In this document: in pieces, positions 1 through 8,065 of the stretch
Position numbering within the stretch: the first letter of the stretch is position 1
Layout of the letters: each line of letters starts with the position of its first letter
Source of the DNA: Betaproteobacteria bacterium
GTDB taxonomy: Bacteria > Pseudomonadota > Gammaproteobacteria > Burkholderiales > Gallionellaceae
Length of the DNA stretch: 8,087 nt
Direction: 5' to 3'
Assembly (NCBI GenBank): GCA_028871775.1
Contig: JAGWMH010000072.1
Span: 1-8,087, forward strand
Notes under the pieces: model-generated
Database searches by the model: none
Told to the model about the DNA's origin: nothing
Seen by the model: only the letters and a program-made list of their open reading frames with translations
Translations under genes and position numbers: made by a program

Positions 1-275
1 TGGTGGACAAATTCCTGATGCAGCTTGAGGAGCAACTGCACGAAAAGAAGGTGGAAACCGTCTTCACCGATGCGCTCAAGGATTACCTTGCCGAACAAGG
101 CTTCGACCCGCTGATGGGCGCCCGCCCGATGGCGCGACTGATCCAGGACACCATCCGCTCTGCTCTCGCCGATGAACTGCTGTTCGGCCGTCTGGCGCAT
201 GGCGGCAAGGTCACGGTCGACGTGAAGGACGGCAAGGTAGGGCTGGAGTTTGCGGAAGAGGCGGTTCCTGCATAG
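1..275 (+). CDS. clpA: ATP-dependent Clp protease ATP-binding subunit ClpA (C-terminal part only)
   Basis: This is the 3' end of clpA, cut by the left window edge. The reading frame starts at base 3 with an internal GTG (Val) codon, and about 90 codons remain before TAG at 273-275. The product is the AAA+ unfoldase that feeds substrates into the ClpP peptidase in the cytoplasm. What is visible is the small C-terminal (D2-small) subdomain of the second ATPase module. The stretch GFDPLMGARPMARLIQD is the typical Clp/Hsp100 sensor-2 region; its GARP(M) arginine contacts nucleotide in this family. The remainder (DELLFGRLAHGGKVTVDV) matches my recollection of the E. coli ClpA ending much better than ClpB or ClpX. 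The Walker motifs and the N-domain lie outside the window. The nuclease-like gene starts 13 bases downstream and may share its transcript. Confidence 0.93.
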   Translation, partial: VDKFLMQLEEQLHEKKVETVFTDALKDYLAEQGFDPLMGARPMARLIQDTIRSALADELLFGRLAHGGKVTVDVKDGKVGLEFAEEAVPA

Positions 276-288
276 CTTCTGCTTCTGA

Positions 289-741
289 ATGGGAAAATCC
301 TTTCAGCGCATAGGCGCGGAATCAAACGCTCAGGTTGGGCGCGAATTCGAACTTCGCGCCCAATCTTTTTTCGCAACGCAGGGTATTCAACTCAAGTTAA
401 ATCACAAAGTTGAGGTCGGCATCGAAGGCAACGAGAAAAAACTTCACGCTTTCGACCTTGGTTGCGATGAGAAGAAGATTCTCGTTGAGTGCAAATCTCA
501 TCGCTGGACTACAGGCAACAATGTCCCCAGCGCAAAGATGACCGTCTGGAATGAGGCCATGTATTACTTTCATGCAGCGCCTCGCAATTACAGGAAGATC
601 ATGTTCGTTTTGCATCACTGTAACGATCAAGGAAAAAGCCTAGCCTCATACTACCTGGATACACACAGGCATTTAATTCCAAGCGGTGTTGAGTTCTGGG
701 AATATGATGAGAGAAAAATGACAGCAACTCAACTCATCTAG
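289..741 (+). CDS. Small PD-(D/E)XK nuclease-like protein of unknown function
   Basis: This is a 150-residue protein I cannot assign to a named family. Seen directly: a helix with acidic residues near the N-terminus (GREFELRAQ, E19 and E21), a beta-hairpin-like stretch, then D56 followed by V66-E67-C68-K69. The pattern D-x10-E-x-K is the catalytic signature of PD-(D/E)XK nucleases (restriction-enzyme or Mrr-like fold), and the nearby hydrophobic strand IMFVLHH (104-110) fits that core. There is no signal peptide or membrane segment. It starts 13 bases after the clpA stop with no Shine-Dalgarno sequence, so it may be translated by re-initiation from clpA. An in-frame ATG further upstream is not available. 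Base use differs from its neighbours: bases 361-420 are about 42% G+C, against about 67% for 121-180 in clpA. This suggests recent acquisition. No partner methylase or toxin/antitoxin gene is adjacent, so the target and role are unknown. It could also be a catalytically inactive relative. Confidence 0.8.
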   Translation: MGKSFQRIGAESNAQVGREFELRAQSFFATQGIQLKLNHKVEVGIEGNEKKLHAFDLGCDEKKILVECKSHRWTTGNNVPSAKMTVWNEAMYYFHAAPRNYRKIMFVLHHCNDQGKSLASYYLDTHRHLIPSGVEFWEYDERKMTATQLI

Positions 742-923
742 CATCAACCTAAAAACCGTAATTCAAGCCACAGAGATCACAGAGCACACAGAGAAATCGG
801 CGGCTTTACACATTCCTCCAGCTCACCCAAATGGTGAATCAATCTCTGCTCTCAACCGTTCGTTTCTCCTCTGTGATCTCTGTGTTCTCTGTGGCTAACT
901 GATTTTTTCAGAATCAATAGGCA
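742..923. other. Intergenic region between the nuclease-like gene and gluQ
   Basis: This 182-base gap is occupied mostly by the CACAGAG inverted repeat. I see no convincing small gene in it. The gluQ start is preceded only by a weak purine stretch (TAGG at 918-921, just 2 bases from the ATG), and I could not place a sigma70 promoter with both boxes. Whether gluQ has its own promoter is unresolved. Confidence 0.6.
766..896. repeat. Inverted repeat with three 9-base-spaced CACAGAG units per arm
   Basis: The left arm (766-793) carries CACAGAG at 769-775, 778-784 and 787-793. The right arm (869-896) carries the complement CTCTGTG at 869-875, 878-884 and 887-893. All units recur at exactly 9 bases. 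The two 28-base arms pair at 25 of 28 positions, and every mismatch falls in the 2-base spacers between units. The arms are separated by 75 bases, which include a small inner stem, TCACC (823-827) with GGTGA (833-837). A run of six T (903-908) follows the right arm on the plus strand, so a terminator-like role for the upstream gene is conceivable, although the loop is long for an intrinsic terminator. From memory, CACAGAG arrays of this kind are dispersed in many environmental proteobacterial genomes and are often mistranslated as short HREHRD-type peptides. Their function is unknown to me. Confidence 0.85.
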
Positions 924-1820
924 ATGGAACGTTCTGATTATAGGGGGCGCTTCGCCCCGAGCCCCACCGGCCCGCTGCACTTCGGCTCCTTGGTTGCGGC
1001 GCTCGGCAGTTATCTCGATGCAAAACACCATAACGGAACCTGGCTGGTGCGCATCGAAGACCTCGACACCCCGCGTACCGTCAAAGGTGCTGCCGACGAC
1101 ATTCTCAGGACGCTGGAAGCCTGTGGCCTGCACTGGGATGAAACCGTTATTTACCAAAGCCGGCGCACCACCGCCTACCAGGCTGCTTTCGAACAACTGC
1201 GTACAGACAACCTGCTCTACCCCTGCGCGTGCAGCCGCAAGGAAATCACCGACTCGGCGCTGCACGGCATAGACGGGCAAATCTATCCCGGCACGTGCCG
1301 CAAGGGTGTCCCGGCCGGACGCGAAGGGCGGGCGTGGCGAGTGCGCGCGGACGATCAAGCTATTTCATTCGACGATGCGTTGCAGGGTCGCATCACCCAG
1401 CATCTGGAAAGCGAGATCGGTGATTTCGTGGTGAAACGTGCCGACGGGCTGTTCGCCTACCAGCTTGCGGTGGTGGTGGACGATGCCGCGCAGGGCATCA
1501 CGCACGTGGTGCGCGGCGCTGACCTGCTCACTTCCACTGCGCGCCAGATCTATCTGCAACGGCTGCTGGGGTTTGCCACCCCGGCCTACACCCATCTACC
1601 CATCGCGGTGAACGCACAGGGCGAAAAGCTCGGCAAACAAACGCTTGCCGCGCCGGTGGGCACACATAGCCCGGTTGCAACGTTGCTGCGTGCACTCGCC
1701 TTTCTGCGCCAGGAGCTGCCTGCGGAATTGCTCGGCCATGCCCCTGAATCGGTGCTGATCTGGGCCATCGCCCACTGGAACAAGGACAGGCTGAAGGGAA
1801 TCATGAATATTCCCGTCTGA
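924..1820 (+). CDS. gluQ: Glutamyl-Q tRNA(Asp) synthetase
   Basis: This 298-residue paralogue of the glutamyl-tRNA synthetase catalytic domain lacks the anticodon-binding domain. It activates glutamate and attaches it to the queuosine base at position 34 of tRNA(Asp), in the cytoplasm. Visible signature parts are the Rossmann-fold opening GRFAPSPTGPLHFGS (8-22) containing the HIGH-equivalent H19-F-G; RIEDLD (43-48); the zinc-site ligands C101, C103, Y121 and C125; FAYQLAVVVDD (177-187) with VVRGADLL (195-202); and the KMSKS-equivalent KLGKQ (235-239), where G replaces the usual S. The length matches the family (about 300 residues). The chosen ATG puts only seven residues before GRFAPSPTG, as is usual for the family, although its ribosome-binding site is poor. 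The gene is convergent with dedA and lies in the same window as tgt and queA, which act earlier in queuosine formation. It is also called yadB or gluQRS. Confidence 0.95.
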   Translation: MERSDYRGRFAPSPTGPLHFGSLVAALGSYLDAKHHNGTWLVRIEDLDTPRTVKGAADDILRTLEACGLHWDETVIYQSRRTTAYQAAFEQLRTDNLLYPCACSRKEITDSALHGIDGQIYPGTCRKGVPAGREGRAWRVRADDQAISFDDALQGRITQHLESEIGDFVVKRADGLFAYQLAVVVDDAAQGITHVVRGADLLTSTARQIYLQRLLGFATPAYTHLPIAVNAQGEKLGKQTLAAPVGTHSPVATLLRALAFLRQELPAELLGHAPESVLIWAIAHWNKDRLKGIMNIPV

Positions 1821-1899
1821 TGTTGCTCTGCACAGCGTATGCCAGATTAAAAAATGCAGGCGGATTTAACAGGATGCTGCGGGGGTGTTCAATACCCGG

Positions 1900-2538
1900 C
1901 TAACGCACTTGCCGGTGATGGCGAATGAATTCCCGCACCGCGGGCAGGAGGGAAATGAAAATGATGCCGATGACCATCAAGGTAAGATTGTTCTTGATCA
2001 CCGGGATGTTGCCGAAAAAATAACCGCCCACAGTAAAAGACGTAATCCACACGATGCTGCCCAGCGCGCTGAACAGCACGAACAGGCGGTAGCGCATCAA
2101 ACCGATGCCCGCCACAAACGGCGCAAAGGTGCGGATGATGGGCAGGAAGCGTGCGAACAGGATGGTCTTGCCGCCGTGTTTTTCGTAGAAAGCATGGGTC
2201 TTGTCGATGTGCTCGCGCTTGATAAGGCCGTTGGTGCGACGCAGCAGCCGCAGCCCGACCAGCCGGCCAACCCAGTAGTTGGTGTTGTCACCGCCGAATG
2301 CCGCCACTATCAGCAGCGGCACGAGCAGGCCGAGTTGCAGCGAGCCCATGCCGCACAGTGCACCCGCAACGAACAGCAGTGAATCACCGGGCAGGAAGGG
2401 CGTGACCACCAATCCGGTTTCGCAATAGATGATCAGGAACAGGATGGCGTACACCCACACGCCGTATTGCTGGGTGAGCGCCAGCAGGTGCGCGTCCAGA
2501 TGCAGGACGATGTCAAGGAAAGAGGCGAGTAAATCCAA
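1900..2538 (-). CDS. dedA: DedA family membrane protein
   Basis: This 212-residue integral membrane protein of the DedA/VTT (SNARE-associated) family sits in the inner membrane. Family members act in membrane homeostasis and envelope stress, and some recycle undecaprenyl phosphate across the membrane; the substrate here is inferred only from the family. Seen: a re-entrant-type motif with E40 in YCETGLVVTPFLPGD and D52, then FARFLPIIRTFAPFVAG with R130 and R136. These correspond to the acidic and arginine residues reported as essential in E. coli YqjA. Hydrophobic segments lie around 28-46, 54-80, 138-175 and 185-200. The N-terminus (MDLL.., then AILFLIIYCETGLVV) resembles E. coli DedA itself, as I recall it. 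The start codon is TTG at 2538: an in-frame TAG lies five codons upstream, and a GGA sits 8 bases before the TTG. It follows secF by 28 bases and is probably the last gene of the operon. Confidence 0.93.
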   Translation of the reverse strand: MDLLASFLDIVLHLDAHLLALTQQYGVWVYAILFLIIYCETGLVVTPFLPGDSLLFVAGALCGMGSLQLGLLVPLLIVAAFGGDNTNYWVGRLVGLRLLRRTNGLIKREHIDKTHAFYEKHGGKTILFARFLPIIRTFAPFVAGIGLMRYRLFVLFSALGSIVWITSFTVGGYFFGNIPVIKNNLTLMVIGIIFISLLPAVREFIRHHRQVR

Positions 2539-2566
2539 TGCGTTATTCCAGTTCTACAGCGAAGGA

Positions 2567-3499
2567 TTATGGAAGGGCTTCTTCCGCTTCGGTCTTCTCC
2601 GGCTTGAGGAAATCCTCGCGCGACACGCCCAGCCACAGCAGAATCGGGCTGGCCACCAGCACCGAGGAGTAGATGCTGAACAGGATGCCGATGGTCAGTG
2701 CCAGCGCGAAATAGTGCAGCGTCTCGCCGCCGAGGAACAGCATTGCGGTCACCATCATCTGGGTGCAGGCATGGGTGATGATGGTGCGTGACATGGTGCG
2801 GGTGATCGCGTTGTCGATGATTTCATGCACTTCGGACTTGCGCATCTTGCGGAAGTTTTCGCGTATCCGGTCAAACACCACCACCGATTCGTTCACCGAA
2901 TAGCCCAGCACCGCGAGCAACGCCGCCAGAACGGAAAGCGAGAATTCCCACTGGAAGAAGGCGAAGAAGCCGAGGATGATGACCACGTCATGCAGGTTGG
3001 CGATGATCGCGGCCAGGCCGAATTTCCACTCGAAGCGCAGCCACAGGTAGCAGACGATGCCGAGCGAAACCAGCAGCAGCGCGAGCGTGCCGTTCTCCAC
3101 CAGTTCCTTGCCTACCTGCGGGCCGACGAATTCAACGCGGCGCATTTCCACGCTTGCATCCTGCTGGTGCAGCGTGCCGAACACCTGCTCGCTCAGTTTT
3201 GCGCCCGAAGTAATCTGCTTGAGCGGCACCTGAATCAGCACATCCTTACTGGAACCGAAATTCTGCACCAGCGCATCATGCAGCCCGATGCCGCCAAGCT
3301 GGCTGCGCACCTTGTCCAGATCGGCGGGTTGGGCATAGTGTATTTCCATCACCGTGCCGCCGGTAAAATCCACGCCGAAATTCAGTCCGCGCGTGGCAAG
3401 AAAAAACACTGCGAGTATGAATGTCACCAGCGAAATACTGGTGGTAAGCCGCCCATAACTCATGAACGGGACGTCGTGTTTGATCCTGAAGAATTCCAT
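2567..3499 (-). CDS. secF: Protein translocase subunit SecF
   Basis: This 310-residue inner-membrane subunit pairs with SecD and YajC to assist SecYEG, using the proton motive force to drive the late steps of protein export. Seen in order: TM1 (about 20-37); the conserved GVDFTGGT (42-49) just after it; a periplasmic domain containing QNFGSS (79-84) and RVEFVGPQVG (121-130); TM2 (about 137-154); TM3 (about 163-182); TM4 with LGYSVNESVVVFDRIRENF (198-216); and TM5-TM6 (about 240-290) preceded by SRT with R238. R238 matches E. coli R247. E204 stands where E. coli has D213, a conservative change at a residue implicated in proton movement. The length is close to E. coli SecF (323). The ATG is preceded only by an A/G-rich stretch (GAAAGAAA). 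It is separated from secD by a 104-base repeat-bearing spacer. Confidence 0.97.
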   Translation of the reverse strand: MEFFRIKHDVPFMSYGRLTTSISLVTFILAVFFLATRGLNFGVDFTGGTVMEIHYAQPADLDKVRSQLGGIGLHDALVQNFGSSKDVLIQVPLKQITSGAKLSEQVFGTLHQQDASVEMRRVEFVGPQVGKELVENGTLALLLVSLGIVCYLWLRFEWKFGLAAIIANLHDVVIILGFFAFFQWEFSLSVLAALLAVLGYSVNESVVVFDRIRENFRKMRKSEVHEIIDNAITRTMSRTIITHACTQMMVTAMLFLGGETLHYFALALTIGILFSIYSSVLVASPILLWLGVSREDFLKPEKTEAEEALP

Positions 3500-3521
3500 G
3501 TCGTTTCTTTCTTAATATTCC

Positions 3522-3601
3522 CCCTCTCTCCAACTCTCTCCCCTTGGGAAGAAAGAGCTATCGTCCCCTCTCCCGCTGGCGGGAGAGGGCTAGGGAGAGG
3601 G
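3522..3601. repeat. GC-rich palindromic dispersed-type repeat between secD and secF
   Basis: A perfect 11-bp stem with a 2-base turn is present: CCCTCTCCCGC (3566-3576) pairs with GCGGGAGAGGG (3579-3589). It is embedded in a longer imperfect fold in which 3522-3542 pairs with 3581-3601 at 17 of 21 positions, several mismatches being G-U compatible in RNA. The two folds compete because they share 3581-3589. The sequence resembles a repeat I recall from many gamma- and betaproteobacterial genomes, whose translation gives peptides such as PLSPTLSP. No T run follows on the transcribed (minus) side, so it does not look like an intrinsic terminator. Lying between two cotranscribed genes, it could block exonucleases or weaken read-through to secF and dedA; that is inference. 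Confidence 0.85.
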
Positions 3602-3603
3602 CT

Positions 3604-5415
3604 TCAACCGATTGCCACTTTGGACAGCCTTGGCTTGCGCCCGTAAATCAGGTTGACCATCGCGCGCGATACCAGCACCGCGCTAAACATCGAGGTCAAT
3701 ATGCCCAGGCACAGCACCACGGCGAAGCCGCGCACCGGGCCGGAACCGAACATGAACAGCGCGATGCCCGCGATCAGGGTGGTGATGTTGGAATCGAGTA
3801 TGGTGCCGAATGCATGTTCATAGCCCGCGTGTATGGAAGCCTGCGGCGTATTCCCGGAGCGCAGCTCATCGCGGATGCGCTCGTTGATCAGCACGTTGGA
3901 GTCAATCGCCATGCCCAGCGTCAGCGCGATGCCCGCCATGCCCTGCAGCGTCAGCGTGGCCTGCAGCATCGACAGCAGCGCCACCAGAAACAGCAGATTG
4001 GCTCCCAGCGCCAGCATGGAAAATATGCCGAATATCAGGTAATAGGCGATCATGAAAATCGCGATGGCGACAAAACCGATCTGGGTGGAATGGAAACCGC
4101 GCGTGATGTTGTCCACCCCGAGACTGGGGCCGACGGTGCGCTCTTCGACAATTTCCATCGGGGCCGCCAATGCACCTGCGCGCAACAGCAAAGCGGTGTT
4201 CTGCGCTTCCGAGGTGCTCATTCTCCCGCTGATCTGCACGCGCCCGCCGCCGATTTCTTCGCGGATCACCGGAGCCGTAACGATCTCGCCCTTGCCCTTT
4301 TCGAACAGGATGATCGCCATGCGCTTGCCGACATTTTCGCGCGTCGCTTCCTTGAATTTGCGTGCGCCCATGCCATCCAGGTTGATATGCACGGCAGGCT
4401 CGTTGTTGCGGCTGTCGAAACCGGGCTGTGCATCGTTGATGCGTTCGCCGGTGAGCAACACGCTCTTTTTCACCAGCAGCGGGGTGCCGTCCTTTTCTCT
4501 GAACATCTCGGTGCCGAACGGCGCGGCAGAGCCCTCGACAAAGCGGTGTTCCTCATCCACCAGGCGCACTTCCAGGGTCGCGGTGCGGCCCAGAATGTCT
4601 TTCGCGCGCGCCGTGTCCTGCACACCGGGCAGCTGCACCACGATGCGATCGATCCCCTGCTGCTGTATCACCGGCTCGGCTACGCCCAGTTCGTTGACCC
4701 GATTGCGCAGCGTAACCAGGTTCTGCTGCACGGCGGAGTCCTGAATGCGTTTTTCTTCCGTTGGCTTGAGTGTGGCGAGCAGCAGATATTCGCTGCCTTC
4801 ATCCCTGTCGTTAAAGGCCAAACCGCCGAAGCGCTGCTTGAGTTCGGCTTCCCCCTTGCCGCGCGCTTCCGCGTCGCGGAACTTGACCGCCACCAGCCTG
4901 CCGTCGCGGCTCACCCCGCCGTAGGCGATATTCTGCTCACGCAGCGTGCTGCGGATGTCACCGGAAGCGGATTCCATCGCCTTGTCCAGCGCGGCCTTCA
5001 TGTCTACCTGCAACAGAAAATGCACGCCGCCGCGCAGATCCAGCCCGAGATACATGGGCAGCGCATTGATGCCGGCCAGCCACTGCGGCGAGCGCGACAA
5101 CAGGTTCAGCGCCACCACGTAATCCTCGCCCAATTGCGTTTGCAGGATATCCTTGGCCTTGATCTGGCTGTCGGTGTCGTTGAAACGCGCCTTGACACTG
5201 GTGGTATCCAGCGCAACCGTCTCTGGATTGAGGTTGGCCGCCTTCAGCGCGGCTTCCACCCGCCCCATCAGGGCGCTATCGGCCTTGAGGGTGGCGCGCA
5301 ACGGCTGCACCTGCACAGCGGGAGACTCCCCGTAGAAATTAGGCAGGGTATAGATCAGCCCCAGGATGAGCGCAACAAGAATCAGCAGATATTTCCACAA
5401 CGGGTATTGGTTCAT
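3604..5415 (-). CDS. secD: Protein translocase subunit SecD
   Basis: This 603-residue inner-membrane RND-superfamily protein is the partner of SecF in the SecDF-YajC complex that helps release and pull exported proteins on the periplasmic side. Seen: TM1 at about 9-25 followed by LPNFYGE; GLDLRGGVHFLLQVD (124-138), the family hallmark; the large periplasmic P1 domain, including LRNRVNELGVAEPVIQQQG (236-254) and IVVQLPGV (258-265); the P1 head region; RAGALAAPM (412-420) and VGPSLG (428-433); then five hydrophobic segments from about 445 to 590. TM4 contains GMAIDSNVLINERIRDE (501-517), whose D505 corresponds to E. coli D519, the proposed proton-relay residue. The length is typical (615 in E. 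coli). The start ATG has AAGG (rc of 5423-5426) at 7 bases. The gene lies 18 bases after yajC. Confidence 0.98.
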   Translation of the reverse strand: MNQYPLWKYLLILVALILGLIYTLPNFYGESPAVQVQPLRATLKADSALMGRVEAALKAANLNPETVALDTTSVKARFNDTDSQIKAKDILQTQLGEDYVVALNLLSRSPQWLAGINALPMYLGLDLRGGVHFLLQVDMKAALDKAMESASGDIRSTLREQNIAYGGVSRDGRLVAVKFRDAEARGKGEAELKQRFGGLAFNDRDEGSEYLLLATLKPTEEKRIQDSAVQQNLVTLRNRVNELGVAEPVIQQQGIDRIVVQLPGVQDTARAKDILGRTATLEVRLVDEEHRFVEGSAAPFGTEMFREKDGTPLLVKKSVLLTGERINDAQPGFDSRNNEPAVHINLDGMGARKFKEATRENVGKRMAIILFEKGKGEIVTAPVIREEIGGGRVQISGRMSTSEAQNTALLLRAGALAAPMEIVEERTVGPSLGVDNITRGFHSTQIGFVAIAIFMIAYYLIFGIFSMLALGANLLFLVALLSMLQATLTLQGMAGIALTLGMAIDSNVLINERIRDELRSGNTPQASIHAGYEHAFGTILDSNITTLIAGIALFMFGSGPVRGFAVVLCLGILTSMFSAVLVSRAMVNLIYGRKPRLSKVAIG

Positions 5416-5422
5416 TGCAGTA

Positions 5423-5440
5423 CCTTAAATCCCTTAAATC
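5423..5440. repeat. Tandem 9-base duplication at the yajC-secD junction
   Basis: On the minus strand GATTTAAGG occurs twice in a row. The first copy supplies the yajC stop codon (TAA) and the second supplies the AAGG that serves as secD ribosome-binding site. The pattern suggests a small local duplication that set the present 18-base spacing. Confidence 0.75.
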
Positions 5441-5757
5441 GACTTGATGGTTCCCTTGGGCAGCACGGTCTGGATTGCGCTTTTCTGGACACTGATGACT
5501 ATGCCATCAGCGATTTCCACGCTGATGTAGCTTTCACCCACCTTGGCGACGCGCCCCAGCGCACCACCGAGTGCCACCACCTCGTCGCCTTTTTGCAGTG
5601 CATCGAGCATGACCTTCTGTTCCTTGGCTCGTACCTGCTGCGGGCGCAGCACCAGAAAGTAAAACACCGCAACCAGTCCGATCAACGGCAAAAAATCCAT
5701 GATGCCGACGCCGGATGCAGGCGCAGCGGCTTGCGCGTAAGCATTACTTATAAACAT
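5434..5757 (-). CDS. yajC: Sec translocon accessory complex subunit YajC
   Basis: This is the small single-pass inner-membrane protein that co-purifies with SecDF. The product is 107 residues from the chosen start. It has a short hydrophilic start (FISNAYAQAAAPA), a single transmembrane segment around MDFLPLIGLVAVFYFLVL, the family motif LRPQQ directly after it, and a soluble domain with KGDEVVALGG and GRVAKVGE. The longest reading frame begins three codons earlier (ATG at 5766), but the GGGAG ribosome-binding site abuts that codon with no spacing, while it stands 9 bases before the ATG at 5757. The shorter form also aligns better with the start of E. coli YajC as I recall it. Its distance from tgt is about 54 bases, which leaves room for a separate promoter. 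Confidence 0.95.
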   Translation of the reverse strand: MFISNAYAQAAAPASGVGIMDFLPLIGLVAVFYFLVLRPQQVRAKEQKVMLDALQKGDEVVALGGALGRVAKVGESYISVEIADGIVISVQKSAIQTVLPKGTIKSI

Positions 5758-5808
5758 GACACGCATCTCCCGGTTAAAATTTGAGGGGGTTAAAAATCGA
5801 AGCGGCGA

Positions 5809-7979
<2,171 letters not shown>

Positions 7980-8014
7980 GGTCTTAATGCAGCCGGTATG
8001 CGTCAAAAGGCCGC

Positions 8015-8044
8015 ATTGTAGCTTGATGGAGCGGGTCGTTTCAT
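8015..8044 (-). promoter_or_regulatory. Candidate sigma70 promoter for queA-tgt operon
   Basis: On the minus strand, ATGAAA (rc of 8039-8044; 4 of 6) and TACAAT (rc of 8015-8020; 5 of 6) are separated by 18 bases. Initiation would fall near 8008, giving a leader of about 28 bases before the queA ATG. It overlaps the tRNA-Leu promoter on the opposite strand. Confidence 0.5.
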
Positions 8045-8051
8045 GGATAAT
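8023..8051 (+). promoter_or_regulatory. Sigma70-type promoter for tRNA-Leu
   Basis: TTGATG (8023-8028; 4 of 6) and GATAAT (8046-8051; 5 of 6) have the optimal 17-base spacer. The bases after the -10 box are very GC-rich (CCGCCGCG, 8052-8059), the kind of discriminator found at stable-RNA promoters under stringent control. A start near 8058 would leave about 7 bases before the mature tRNA 5' end. Its position directly ahead of a tRNA gene strengthens the call. Confidence 0.65.
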
Positions 8052-8065
8052 CCGCCGCGTCACAA

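Noticed and set aside
766..896. CRISPR-like array
   Set aside because: The repeat units are 7 bases with 2-base spacers in inverted arms, far from repeat-spacer architecture, and no cas gene is present.
852..1358. A 168-residue minus-strand reading frame antisense to gluQ
   Set aside because: Most of it lies opposite gluQ and its end (SHREHRDHRGE) is just the CACAGAG repeat translated, a familiar spurious product.
1849..1880. Possible dedA terminator on the minus strand (T6 tract with a preceding GCAG/CTGC pair)
   Set aside because: The stem is only 4 bp with a 17-base loop; a GGGT/ACCC pair further upstream is also weak. The convergent gap 1821-1899 has no convincing intrinsic terminator.
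3566..3589. Intrinsic terminator after secD
   Set aside because: The stem is strong but no T run follows on the transcribed strand, and it closely resembles a dispersed repeat.
3544..5784. A 746-residue plus-strand reading frame antisense to secD and yajC
   Set aside because: It is a shadow of GC-rich coding sequence: low-complexity His/Gln/Arg-rich composition, no family resemblance, and fully opposite confidently identified genes. Its first residues come from the GC-rich palindrome.
5772..5795. Direct repeat GGTTAAAA (5772-5779 and 5788-5795) upstream of yajC as an operator
   Set aside because: Two 8-base AT-rich matches 16 bases apart are too little to call a binding site without conservation data.
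7980..8063. A 28-codon N-terminal extension of queA
   Set aside because: It is an open reading frame only; the residues resemble no QueA, the ATG at 7979 gives the usual family start and length, and the extension covers the promoters of queA and tRNA-Leu.
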